NCBI RefSeq assembly: GCF_029626105.1 | Contig: NZ_JARUBH010000009.1 | Span: 682,001 to 746,000 of the forward strand | Direction: 5' to 3' | From: Solwaraspora sp. WMMD792 | Lineage (GTDB): Bacteria; Actinomycetota; Actinomycetes; Mycobacteriales; Micromonosporaceae | DNA: 64,000 nt | Shown here: positions 8,552 to 19,000 of the stretch, one piece after another | How positions within the stretch are numbered: the stretch's first letter is position 1 | Layout: each line of letters begins with the position of its first letter | Made by a program: the position numbers and the translations under genes | The notes under the pieces: generated by a model | Database searches by the model: none | What the model was told of the DNA's origin: nothing | Seen by the model: the letters and a program-made list of their open reading frames with translations, nothing else

Positions 8552-9559
8552 TCAAGCGGCCGGCAGCACCAGCCCGGCGACGACCATCCGGTGGTCGCTG
8601 CCGGGCACCCGGTGCACGGTCACCGACCGCACCCCGATCCGGTCGTCCACCAGCACCCGGTCCAGCGTCACCGGCGGGATCGGGCTGCCGTCGTACGGCC
8701 CCCAGGTGCCGACCAGCCCGTCGCCGGTCGCGTCGGCGGCGTCGATGTAGCCGGTGGCGATCAGCCGGCGCAGCGCCGCGTGGTCCAGGGTGGCGTTGAA
8801 GTCGCCGGCCAGGATTCGCGGCGGGCCCTGCGGGTCGGGGCGGGGCTGCCCGGCCAGGTCGGCCCGCCACGACGACAGGGTGTGCAGCGCGAACGGCGCC
8901 ATCGGGTGCGCCGACTCGACCCGCACCGGCCCGCTGCCCGGCGGGCGGACCGTGCCGTACGACTGGGCGAAGCCGCCCACGTTGCGCCGTACCCCGTCGT
9001 CGGTGACCGGCCAGCGCGCGTAGACCGCCGACCCGGTGGTCCCCACCTCCGGATCGGCCCGGCGGTACGGCAACAGGTCGCCGACGCCGAGCCGGTCCAG
9101 CTCGGCCTCGGCCGCCGGAGTGAACTCCTGCATCGCCAGCACGTCCACCCGCTCCCGGCGCAGCAACTCCATCAGCACCGTCAGGTCCGCCGCCCCGGCC
9201 AGCAGGTTCGCCGTGGCGACCCGGACCGTGACCCCGTCGGCGGCGGTCGCGGTCCGGCCGCCGTCCGGCACCGCCCGGGGCAGCACCGCGACGGCGAGCA
9301 GCACCACCGCCAGCAGCGCGGCGCCGCTCGCCCACCGCCGCCGGGACCAGACCGCCACCGCCAGCGGAACAACCGTCCAAGCCGCCACGTACGGGGTGAA
9401 CGCGAGCAGCTGCACCAGCGGGCCGTACTCCCAGCCGGCCAGCCGCAGCACCGCCCAGAGCAGCCCCGGCAGCACCAGCGGCCACACCAGCCAACCGGCC
9501 GGCCGGCGCCGGGTGCTGGCCGGGGGCTGCGGGATGGGGCTGGTCTGCGGCGCGGTCAC
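8552..9559 (-). CDS. Membrane-anchored endonuclease/exonuclease/phosphatase family protein
   Basis: About 335 residues from a GTG at 9559; an ATG at 9625 is also possible. The N-terminal ~95 residues contain three hydrophobic helices (PLVLPGLLWAVLRL; LVQLLAFTPYVAAWTVV; GAALLAVVLLAVAVLP). The rest is an EEP-fold domain with VRVATANLL, the metal-binding Glu in LAMQEFTP, ILAGDFNATLDHAALR and the C-terminal GSDHRMVVAGL catalytic His. The catalytic domain would face outside. The substrate is unknown; related proteins are annotated as vancomycin-resistance VanJ-like or sphingomyelinase-like. It converges with cimA. Confidence 0.85.
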   Translation of the reverse strand: MTAPQTSPIPQPPASTRRRPAGWLVWPLVLPGLLWAVLRLAGWEYGPLVQLLAFTPYVAAWTVVPLAVAVWSRRRWASGAALLAVVLLAVAVLPRAVPDGGRTATAADGVTVRVATANLLAGAADLTVLMELLRRERVDVLAMQEFTPAAEAELDRLGVGDLLPYRRADPEVGTTGSAVYARWPVTDDGVRRNVGGFAQSYGTVRPPGSGPVRVESAHPMAPFALHTLSSWRADLAGQPRPDPQGPPRILAGDFNATLDHAALRRLIATGYIDAADATGDGLVGTWGPYDGSPIPPVTLDRVLVDDRIGVRSVTVHRVPGSDHRMVVAGLVLPAA

Positions 9560-9764
9560 GCCGGAACGGTATCCGGTGTGTCCCGGTGTGGACGGGCCAC
9601 CCCGGTCCGGTGTCGGTCGTACCACCCCGGCCGGTCAATCACCCGGTCGGAGACGGATCCCGGCGTTAGAACGGCCCGATCCGGGGCACCCCCCGGCCGG
9701 CGCCGCAGTGGCCCCGCACCGCGGGGCCGACCGGCGATTGGCGACCAGCGTCAAGGACGGTGCG

Positions 9765-10811
9765 ATGACGACGACCGAGCCACAAGTCAGTACGGACCAG
9801 CCAGCCGACGCCACTCCGGCCGCGGCCGCGCTGGAGCAGGCGCTGTTCGAGGTCAAACGGGTGATCGTCGGGCAGGACCGGCTGGTCGAGCGGCTGCTCA
9901 CCGCGTTGCTCGCCAACGGACACTGCCTGCTGGAGGGCGTACCGGGGATCGCCAAGACCCTCGCGGCGCAGACCCTCGCGGTCGCCGTCGGCGGCAGCTT
10001 CTCCCGGATCCAGTTCACCCCCGACCTGGTGCCCTCCGACATCGTCGGCACCCGGATCTACCGGGCGTCGACCGAGTCGTTCGACGTCGAGCTCGGACCG
10101 GTGATGGCCAACCTGGTGCTCGCCGACGAGATCAACCGGGCGCCGGCCAAGGTGCAGTCGGCGCTGCTCGAGGCGATGGCCGAGCGGCAGGTCTCGATCG
10201 GCGGCCGCAGCTACCCGGTGCCGGACCCGTTCCTGGTGCTGGCCACCCAGAACCCGATCGAGTCCGAGGGGGTCTACCAGCTTCCGGAGGCGCAACGGGA
10301 CCGGTTCCTGATGAAGGTCGTGGTCGACTACCCGACCGACGAGGAGGAGCTCGGCATCCTCTACCGGATGGGGGTGGACCGTCCGCAGCCCCGCCAGGTG
10401 CTGGACGCGGCCACCCTGTGCACCATGCAGCAGCAGGCCCGGGAGGTGTTCGTCCATCACGCGCTCGCCGAGTACATCGTCCGGCTGGTGCTGGCCACCC
10501 GCCGCCCGCAACTGTTCGGGCTGCCGGAGCTGACCGGGCTGCTGGCGTACGGTGCCAGCCCGCGCGCCACCCTCGGCCTGGTCGCCGCCGCCCGGGGCCT
10601 GGCGTTGCTGCGCGGCCGCGACTACGTGCTGCCCGAGGACGTCCGGGAACTCGCCACCGACGTGCTCGCCCACCGGCTGGTGCTCTCCTTCGACGCGGTC
10701 GCGGACGGCGTCGACGCCGGGTCGATCGTCCGCCGGCTGATCCAGGTGGTCCCGCCGCCGCGGATCGCGCCGGCCCACGACCAGCGACCCGGACTGGCGG
10801 CTGTCGCGTGA
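9765..10811 (+). CDS. MoxR-family AAA+ ATPase
   Basis: 348 residues, ATG with AAGGACGG upstream. MoxR ATPases act as chaperones with VWA partner proteins. Visible: Walker A GVPGIAKT, Walker B LVLADEINRAPAKVQSALLEAMAE, the sensor LATQNPIESEGVYQLPEAQRDRF and the lid domain after about residue 230. It is the first gene of a three-gene operon with DUF58 and VWA genes; its TGA overlaps the next GTG. This set is widespread in actinobacteria and is thought to assemble or activate membrane or metal-containing complexes. Confidence 0.95.
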   Translation: MTTTEPQVSTDQPADATPAAAALEQALFEVKRVIVGQDRLVERLLTALLANGHCLLEGVPGIAKTLAAQTLAVAVGGSFSRIQFTPDLVPSDIVGTRIYRASTESFDVELGPVMANLVLADEINRAPAKVQSALLEAMAERQVSIGGRSYPVPDPFLVLATQNPIESEGVYQLPEAQRDRFLMKVVVDYPTDEEELGILYRMGVDRPQPRQVLDAATLCTMQQQAREVFVHHALAEYIVRLVLATRRPQLFGLPELTGLLAYGASPRATLGLVAAARGLALLRGRDYVLPEDVRELATDVLAHRLVLSFDAVADGVDAGSIVRRLIQVVPPPRIAPAHDQRPGLAAVA

Positions 10812-11812
10812 CCGGCGACGGCCCGCTCGGTCCGGCCACCCTGCCGGAGCTGACCCCACCGGAGACGCTGCGCCGGCTGGAGCTGACCGTCACCCGGCGG
10901 CTCGACGGCCTGCTGCACGGCCAGCACCTGGGCCTGCTGCCCGGTGCCGGCAGCGAACCCGCCGGCAGCCGGGAGTACCGGCCCGGTGAGGACGAGGTAC
11001 GCCGGATGGACTGGGCGGTCACCGCCCGGACCACCGTGCCGCACGTCCGCGAGGTCGACGCCGACCGGGAGCTGACCTGCTGGCTGCTGGTCGACGGGAC
11101 GGCCAGCATGGACTTCGGCACCGGCGAGCTGGAGAAGCGGGAACTGGCGGTGGCGGCGGTCGCCGCGGTCGGCTTCCTGACCGCCGGCACCGGCAATGCG
11201 GTCGGGGCGCAGCTGATCGGGGCGGGCGGCGTTCGCCGGTTTCCGGCCCGGACCGGCCGGGACCATCTGCTGCATCTGCTCCGTGCGATGCTCGCGGCGC
11301 CCCGGGTACCGGCCGGCGGGTCCGGCCGGGACGCGCCGCCGCCGCTGGCCGACGGGATCGACGGGATCCGGCGGGCGGCCACCCGGCGCGGGTTGGCGGT
11401 GGTGGTCTCCGACTTCCTCGACGGACTGCCGGACGACCCGGCCGGCCGGCCGGACTGGGAACGGTCGCTGCGCCGGCTCGCCGCCGGGCACCAGGTGCTG
11501 GCGATCGAGGTGACCGACCCCCGGGAACTCGACCTGCCCGACGTCGGGGTGATCACCGTCGAGGACCCGGAGACCGGCCGCCGCCGGGAGATCAGCACCG
11601 CCAGCCAGGACCTGCGGCGACGGTACGCCGAGGCCGCCGCCGAACAGCGTGGCCAGGTGGCCGGGGCGATCCGCCGGGCCGGCGCGGCCCATCTGGCGCT
11701 GCGCACCGACCGGGACTGGGTGGCCGACATCGTCCGGCACGTGCACCGCCAACGGCAACTGGCCGGCTGCCCACCGGCCCGTCCCGCCCCGGTACCGGCA
11801 GGAGGACTCTGA
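10808..11812 (+). CDS. DUF58 domain protein
   Basis: 334 residues, GTG overlapping the moxR stop by 4 bases. The DUF58 core is visible at GSREYRPGEDEVRRMDWAVT, with a VWA-like fold following (LLVDGTASMDFGT, resembling a degenerate MIDAS) and AVVVSDFLDG. No transmembrane segment is seen, so it is probably a soluble member working with the MoxR ATPase. The stop overlaps the ATG of the VWA gene. Confidence 0.92.
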   Translation: MTGDGPLGPATLPELTPPETLRRLELTVTRRLDGLLHGQHLGLLPGAGSEPAGSREYRPGEDEVRRMDWAVTARTTVPHVREVDADRELTCWLLVDGTASMDFGTGELEKRELAVAAVAAVGFLTAGTGNAVGAQLIGAGGVRRFPARTGRDHLLHLLRAMLAAPRVPAGGSGRDAPPPLADGIDGIRRAATRRGLAVVVSDFLDGLPDDPAGRPDWERSLRRLAAGHQVLAIEVTDPRELDLPDVGVITVEDPETGRRREISTASQDLRRRYAEAAAEQRGQVAGAIRRAGAAHLALRTDRDWVADIVRHVHRQRQLAGCPPARPAPVPAGGL

Positions 11813-12774
11813 TGACCTGGCAGTCCCCGGAGCGGCTGTGGCTGCTCGCCGCGGTTGCCGCGCTGGCCGGCGGTTACCTGCTGATGCAACGGCGCGGTGC
11901 CCGGTACGCGGTCCGGTTCACCAACCTGCGGCTGCTGGACCGGGTGGCACCGCAGCGTCCGGCCTGGCGTCGGCATCTGCCGGCCGGGCTGTTCCTGGCG
12001 ATGCTGGCGCTGCTGGTGGCCGGGTTCGCCCGGCCGATGGACGAGGTCCGGGTGCCCCGGGAACGGGCCACGGTGATGGTGGCGGTGGACGTGTCCACCT
12101 CGATGCTGGCCAACGACGTACGACCGGACCGGCTCAGCGCGGCCAAACGGTCGGCGCACGAGTTCGTCGACGACCTGCCGGCGCAGTTCAACGTCGGCCT
12201 GGTGGCGTTCGCCGGCAACGCCTCGGTGCTGGTCGGGCCGGGCACCGACCGGGAGGCGCTGGGCGCCGGCATCGACCGGCTCGCCGAGGGGATCACCGGG
12301 GCCCAGGGCACCGCCATCGGCGAGGCGATCAAGACGTCGTTGGAGGCGATCCGGTCGCTGGACGCGCAGGCCGCCGAGGAGGTCCCGCCGGCCCGGATCG
12401 TGCTGCTGTCCGACGGGGCGAACACCTCCGGGCGGTCGCCGGAGTCGGCGGCGGCCGAGGCGGTGGAGGCCGGGATCCCGATCGACACCATTTCGGTCGG
12501 GACCGCCGCCGGATACATCGACTACGGCGGCGGCCGGCCGCTGCGGGTGCCGGTGGACGGCGAGAACCTCGAAGCGGTGGCCGAGTTGACCGGCGGCGCC
12601 TACCACGAGGCGGCCAGCAGCAGCCAGTTGAGCGCGGTCTACGCCGACATCGGCACCTCGGTCGGCTACCGGCTGGAGCTGGCCGACGTGTCGGCCCGGT
12701 TCATCGGATTCGGGCTACTGCTCGCCGTGGCCGCCGCCGGGACCTCGCTGTTGTGGTTCTCCCGGTTGCCCTGA
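11812..12774 (+). CDS. BatA-like VWA-domain membrane protein
   Basis: 320 residues; the ATG overlaps the previous stop and GGAGG lies 7 bases upstream. Two N-terminal membrane helices (LWLLAAVAALAGGYLL; LPAGLFLAMLALLVAGF), then a VWA domain with an intact MIDAS motif DVSTSM and ivLLSDGANTSG, and a C-terminal helix (FIGFGLLLAVAAAGTSLLWF). This matches the BatA/YfbK type, in which a metal-binding VWA domain is held between membrane helices. It completes the MoxR-DUF58-VWA operon. Confidence 0.92.
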   Translation: MTWQSPERLWLLAAVAALAGGYLLMQRRGARYAVRFTNLRLLDRVAPQRPAWRRHLPAGLFLAMLALLVAGFARPMDEVRVPRERATVMVAVDVSTSMLANDVRPDRLSAAKRSAHEFVDDLPAQFNVGLVAFAGNASVLVGPGTDREALGAGIDRLAEGITGAQGTAIGEAIKTSLEAIRSLDAQAAEEVPPARIVLLSDGANTSGRSPESAAAEAVEAGIPIDTISVGTAAGYIDYGGGRPLRVPVDGENLEAVAELTGGAYHEAASSSQLSAVYADIGTSVGYRLELADVSARFIGFGLLLAVAAAGTSLLWFSRLP

Positions 12775-12815
12775 CCCGCGCCCGACCCGCGCCTGACCCG
12801 CGCCCGACCCGCGTC
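12774..12815 (+). repeat. Short tandem repeat of GACCCGCGCC
   Basis: Four near-identical units of about 10-11 bases follow directly after the VWA gene stop, in the gap before the protease gene. Probably slipped-strand expansion; no function evident. Confidence 0.6.
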
Positions 12816-12859
12816 ACCCCCGCGCCAGACCCGACCTGGACCTGTGGAGGAGGAGCCCA

Positions 12860-13756
<897 letters not shown>

Positions 13757-13802
13757 CCACCGCCCAGGTGGTCGGCGCCGAGGGCGGCGGTACTGTCGGA
13801 TG

Positions 13803-14231
13803 ATGGCGGCAGGCGAGATGCGGGTCACCGACTCGGTGGTGATCCCGGCGGGCGAGTTGACCGAGCGGTTCTCCCGTTCGTCCGGACCCGGCGGCCAGGG
13901 CGTCAACACGGCGGACTCGCGGGTCGAGCTGTCGTTCGACGTCGCCGGCTCGGCCGCGCTGCCGGCGTGGCTGCGCCAGCGGGCGGTGCAGCGGCTGGCC
14001 AACCGGCTGGTCGGCGGGGTGTTGACGGTCACCGCCAGCGAGCACCGCAACCAGTTGGCGAACCGGGCCGCGGCCCGGGACCGGTTGTCCGCACTGCTGC
14101 GCGAGGCGATCGCGCCGCCGGCACCGCCGCGTCGGCCGACCCGGCCGTCCCGGGCGGCGAAGGAACGGCGGATCAGCGACAAGAAACGCCGGGCGCAGAC
14201 GAAGCGTCTGCGCCGCGGCGATCCTGACTGA
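13803..14231 (+). CDS. arfB: Alternative ribosome-rescue factor ArfB-like peptidyl-tRNA hydrolase
   Basis: About 142 residues. The GGQ-containing release-factor-like domain is clear (ERFSRSSGPGGQGVNTADSRVEL), followed by a basic C-terminal tail (PSRAAKERRISDKKRRAQTKR), the part that in ArfB/YaeJ enters the empty mRNA channel of stalled ribosomes. The codon-reading domain of normal release factors is absent. ATG 13800, 13803 and 13818 are possible starts; the last would begin MRVTDSVV. Converges with the subtilase gene. Confidence 0.9.
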   Translation: MAAGEMRVTDSVVIPAGELTERFSRSSGPGGQGVNTADSRVELSFDVAGSAALPAWLRQRAVQRLANRLVGGVLTVTASEHRNQLANRAAARDRLSALLREAIAPPAPPRRPTRPSRAAKERRISDKKRRAQTKRLRRGDPD

Positions 14232-14265
14232 CCAGGTACGCGACCCGGTCAGCTATTCGGCCCGG

Positions 14266-15810
14266 TCAGCACCAGCAGGCGTTGGCCCAGCTGTCGGTGG
14301 ACCAGAAGTGCGAGCCCCAGTCGCCCGGCGTCCACGATCCGGTGGACCAGAAGTGGCTCGACCAGGCGGGGTCCACCCACGACCCGGAGCCGTCCCAGGA
14401 CGGCGAGGTCCAGACCGCGCCACCCCAGGTGCGACTGGCCCAGGAGGTGCCGGTCCAGCCGTCCGCGGCCATCCGGTGGCCCAGCCAGACGCCGCCGGTC
14501 CAGGCGGTCCGGGCCGCGGACTGGCTGGCCCAGGCCGGGCTGCTGAACGGGCCGAAGATGCTCTGCTCGCCCTGCAGTGTCACGTTGTTGCGGACCACTC
14601 TGCTGGTGCCCCGGGACGCGTCGATCGGGCCGCGGCCGTCGGACCTGGTCCACTGCTGCGGCTGCCACACCGGGGTGTAGGTCAGCGCCGCGTTCAGGTT
14701 GATGCTGCGTAGGCCGAGGTTCGCGCCCCCGCCGGTGGGCAGGAAGGTACCGCTCTCCACCAGCACCTGTTTGACCTCGTCGGCGGTGAGCCACGGCTTG
14801 GCCTGCAGCAGCAGCGCGGCGACGGCCGAGGTGACCGCGACCGCCTGCGAGGTGCCGGTGCCCCGGAACAGGGTGCTGCCGACCCGGGCGCCGGGATAAC
14901 GGTTGTCGACGTTGGACCCTGGGTTGCGCAGCGACAGTACCGATTCGCCGGGGGCCAGCAGATCCAGTTGCCGGCCGGCCGTGGCGAGGTTGGTGAACGG
15001 CGCGAGTTCGTCGTCGGCGGTGGTCAGCGTGCCCTTGGTCAGACTGGCGCCGACCGTGATGACGTACGGGTTGGTCGCCGGATTGTCCAGCCGACCGAAC
15101 CCGTTGCCGTCGTTGCCGGCGGCCGCCACGACCACGATCCCGGCGTGCCATGCCTGTTCGACGGCGAAGTGCAGCGGATCGGTCCAGAAGGCCGGGTTGC
15201 CGGCGGAGCCGTACGCCAGGTTCAGTACCCGGATCGGATGGGTGGGGTCGTGGTTGCGGTTGGCGACGACCCAGTCGACCGCCGCGATGACCTGTGAGAC
15301 GTCGACCGCGCCGTTGGCCGTACCGACCTTGACCGAGGTCAGTTTCGCCTTCGGCGCCAGCCCGCGCGCGCCGCTGGTCGGATCGTCGCCGATCAGTACG
15401 CCGGCGAGGTGGGTGCCGTGCCCGTAGGTGTCGAGCCAGCGCAGATTCGTCGCCTGGGACTCGAAGGACAGGTCCGGGCCGTTGACCAGCCGGTTCGCCG
15501 GTAGGCCGGGGACCGGTACCACCCCGGTGTCGATCATCGCAATGCCGATCCCGGTGCCGTCCAGCGCCGCCGTCGCCGGGGTGTTCGCACCGACGATGCT
15601 GCGCACGTCGGCCAGCGAGGTGCCCTGGCCGATGCCGGGGGAGCCGTTCCACAGGCTGGCGAAGCCCCCGGCTGGTACACCGGCCGGTGCGCCGGCCGGC
15701 CGCGCCGCCGGCCCGCCGGCCACGGTGGCGGCGAGCACCACGACCGTCGACAGTGCAGCGATTTGTTTTCGGTATCCGCGCTGTTCGCGTACAGCGCTTA
15801 TCGTCGGCAC
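14266..15810 (-). CDS. Secreted subtilisin-like serine protease (S8) with Trp-rich C-terminal repeats
   Basis: 514 residues from GTG 15810, chosen because AGGAGG lies 9 bases upstream; in-frame ATGs at 15843 and 15861 lack such a site. An N-terminal signal (RKQIAALSTVVVLAATVAG) is followed by a peptidase domain with Asp94 (GIAMIDTGV), His131 (YGHGTHLAG), AAAGNDGNGFG and Ser321 (FRGTGTSQAVAV). The last ~80 residues carry a Trp every 5-8 residues in SxW/GxW patterns and end ACWC. That tail resembles a wall- or surface-binding repeat but is unassigned. There is no obvious propeptide domain. Divergent from the GGDEF-STAND gene. Confidence 0.92.
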   Translation of the reverse strand: MPTISAVREQRGYRKQIAALSTVVVLAATVAGGPAARPAGAPAGVPAGGFASLWNGSPGIGQGTSLADVRSIVGANTPATAALDGTGIGIAMIDTGVVPVPGLPANRLVNGPDLSFESQATNLRWLDTYGHGTHLAGVLIGDDPTSGARGLAPKAKLTSVKVGTANGAVDVSQVIAAVDWVVANRNHDPTHPIRVLNLAYGSAGNPAFWTDPLHFAVEQAWHAGIVVVAAAGNDGNGFGRLDNPATNPYVITVGASLTKGTLTTADDELAPFTNLATAGRQLDLLAPGESVLSLRNPGSNVDNRYPGARVGSTLFRGTGTSQAVAVTSAVAALLLQAKPWLTADEVKQVLVESGTFLPTGGGANLGLRSINLNAALTYTPVWQPQQWTRSDGRGPIDASRGTSRVVRNNVTLQGEQSIFGPFSSPAWASQSAARTAWTGGVWLGHRMAADGWTGTSWASRTWGGAVWTSPSWDGSGSWVDPAWSSHFWSTGSWTPGDWGSHFWSTDSWANACWC

Positions 15811-16086
15811 CGGTGCGATCCTCCTGACGAATAACAAGATCATGGCTACCGGTGGGTCCATCCGATAGGGACGCGTCCCCGGCACCACGGTGGACATGTT
15901 ACGTAGCAGAAACCTCTCGGGTGAGAACGAACATCCTCCTATCGTGCAGGACGTGCGTCGGGCCGGTGGACTCCCATGCCCGGTGACTGACGGATAGCAT
16001 CCAATTCGGTGGTGCCGTACACAGAGGGCACCCGTTAACCATGCCGACACGCCCGTCGGCCCACCAGGTCGCGGCAGGCGGGTCCG
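15811..16086. other. Divergent intergenic region, subtilase / GGDEF-STAND
   Basis: 276 bases between two divergent genes, AT-richer than its surroundings around 15825-15850 and 15895-15925. It must hold both promoters, but I could not pick a confident -35/-10 pair. No gene or hairpin recognised. Confidence 0.4.
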
Positions 16087-19000
16087 GTGACCCGGCACGC
16101 CGGTGGTGACGAGGGCGGTGAGACGTACGACGTGGCGGCGACCGATCCGGTCACGGGAGCCCGTCAGCGCGCATCCCTTGAGCCATTCCTCAGACGCCAG
16201 TTGAGCCGGGCGGGGCACCCCTGTGGGGTGTTCCTGTTCGACGTCGACTTCTTCAAGACCGTCAACGACGTCTACGGCCACCTGCGTGGCGACCGGGTGC
16301 TCCGCCAGCTCGCCGAGCGGGTCCGCGCCACCTGCCGGCCGCAGGACGTGCTGTTCCGGTACGGCGGCGACGAGTTCGTCGTCGTACTGCCGCAGACCGG
16401 ACGCACCGAGGCGGTCCGGCTCGCCCTGCGGCTGACCGAACGGATCCGCAACACCGAGTTCTCCGGCGACCCGCCGCTGCATCTGACGGTCAGCCTCGGG
16501 GTGGCGACCGCACCCGCCGACGGCACCACCGCCGAGCACCTGCTGGACCACGCCGACCGACGCAACTACCTCGCCAAACGGCGGGGGCGCGACAGCGCGG
16601 TCGCCGACGACGTGGAAATCGCCGACGACACCGGATCCCGGCTGTGGGAACGCGACGAGGCGCTGCGCCGTACCCACGAGTTCCTGACCCGGCTGCAGGT
16701 GACCGGCCGTGGCTCGGCCCGAATCCACGGGCAGCGCGGTGCCGGGCACACCCGTTTCCTCGCCGAGACCGCCCGGCTGGCCGCGTTGCGCGGGTTCGCC
16801 GTGGTCACGGTGCCACCCGAGCCGGAGCCGCTGCCGCTGCCGGTCTTCGCCGACCAGGTTCTGCTGATCGCCGACCTCGCCGCCGTCGACCGGGTCCCAC
16901 AGTTGCTGCGGGTCTGGTCCCGCCCGAGTCTGCTGCCCGCCGTGCTCGGGCTGGTGCAGGCCAGCACCGAAACGGCCCGGCCGGCCCGGCCGCCCGGACC
17001 CGTCGGTGCCGGCGAACCGGTCACGGTGACCGGTCCCGGCCCGCTGCCCGGTGTCGGTCCGGGTGGGGTGCACCTGCCGGAGCTGGAGCAGATCGAGCTG
17101 ACCCCGTGGTCGCCGGCGACGACCCGGATCTGGTTGCGGACCGCGCTGCGCGGCGAGCCCAGCCGGACCCTGGTGAACTGGTTCGTCCGGCAGACCGGTG
17201 GGCTACCGGCCGCCGCCGACCGGGAGCTCGACCGGGTGCGTAGCCGCCGTGGTCTGGTCGGTTCCGGCACCGGCGGCTGGACGTTGAGCCCGGACCTGCT
17301 CGGCCGGCCACGGCGCCGGGTGCGGCTGCCGGCCCCGCTGACCCCGCTGATCGGCCGGGACCGCGACGTCGCCCGGATCGACGCGCTACTGGCGACCAGC
17401 CGGCTGGTCACTCTCGTCGGGGCCGGCGGGATCGGCAAGACCCGGCTGTCGCTGTCGGTGGCCGCCAGCCTCGCGGCCCGGTTCGACGACGGGGTGTGCT
17501 TCGTGGCGCTGGCCGCCAGCCGCACCGCGACGGAGGTGCTCACCGCGGTCGCCGCCGCGCTGGACGTGCCGGTGCGTGCCGGACAGGCGGTGCTGGACGC
17601 GGTGGTCGACCACACCGCGGACACCGAGTTGCTGCTGGTGCTGGACAACCTGGAACAGGCGCTGGCCGCCGGCCCGCCGTTGGGTCAGCTGCTGGCCGCC
17701 GCCGGTCGCGTTCGGGTGCTGGCCACCAGCCGGGAGCCGCTGGGTATCTACGGCGAACAGGTCTACCGGGTGCCGCCGCTGCCGCTGCCCCGGCTCGACG
17801 ACCTGCCGCGCGGGGCGTCGGCCGCCGCCCGCGCGGTGGCGCAGCATCCGGCGATCGCCCTGTTCGACCAGCTCGCCCGGACGGCCGACGCGGACTTCAG
17901 GCTGACCGCCGACGCGCTACCGGCGGTCGCCGAGCTGTGCCGGAGGCTGGACGGCCTGCCGCTGGCGATCGAGCTGGCCGCCGCGCGTACCGACCAGTTG
18001 AGCCCGGCGGCGCTGTTGGACCGGCTCGGCCCGCATCTGGACCTGCTCGGCCCCGGGCCACGCGACCGGCCGGCCCGCCAGCGGACCCTGCACGGCACCG
18101 TCGACTGGAGTTTCGGCCTGCTGGAGCCCGCGCACCGGGACGTCTTCACCGCGGCGGCCGTCTTCACCGCCGAGCCGACGGCAGCTGCCGTGGCCGCCGT
18201 CGCCGGGCTGGGGCCGGTGGCCGGGGCAGGGCCGGTGGCCGGCGCCGGGTCCTCGGCCGTCGACGACGTCGCCGAAGCGTTGGAGGCGCTGGTCCGCAAG
18301 AGCCTGGTGGTGGCGGTGACCGGGCGGTCCGGCACCCGCCGGTACGCGATGCTGAACACCATCCAGACCCGGGCCCGGCAACTGTGCACCGCCGGGCAGC
18401 GGGCCCGGCAGCTGCGCAACCATCTGACGTACTGCGCCGGGCTGGCGGACCGGGCGGCCGCCGGAATGGCCGGGCCGGAGCAGAGCCGCTGGGCCGACGA
18501 GCTCGACCAGGAATACCCGGACCTGCGGGCCGCGCTGGAGCATGCACTCGCCACCGACGACCTGGCCACCGCGACTCGGCTGTGCCTCGGGTTGTGGCGG
18601 TACTGGCGCAACGGCAACCAGATCCGTGACGGCCGACAGTGGCTCGACCGGCTGCTCTCCGCCCCTGCCGGGTTGGCCGTGGAGCACCGCCGCCGACTGC
18701 TCTATCCGGCGGCGGTACTGGCCGCCACCCAGGACGACACCGCCACCGCCGCCCGACTCGGTGGGGAGTGCCTGCGCCTCACCGAGCAGGCCGGCGACGC
18801 CGAAGGCGTCGCGCAGGCCCGCAACATCCTCGGCGTCGCGGCGATGCTCGCTGGCCGGTACGACGAGGCCGGCGAACACTTCCGGTACGGCCTGGAGGTG
18901 TGGCGCGAGCTTGGGGCGAAGCCCGGCATGGCGATCGCGCTCGGCAACCTCGCCAAGGTCTGTCTGCGGGCCGGCGACATCGCCGACGCCGACTGGCACA

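Noticed and set aside
8591-10807. Long plus-strand extension upstream of the DUF58 gene in the same frame
   Set aside because: It runs antisense through the nuclease-fold gene and out of frame through moxR; the DUF58 similarity begins at the GTG at 10808.
10132-12606. An 824-codon minus-strand frame across the MoxR/DUF58/VWA operon
   Set aside because: Antisense shadow; the plus-strand genes have clear motifs and overlapping start/stop codons.
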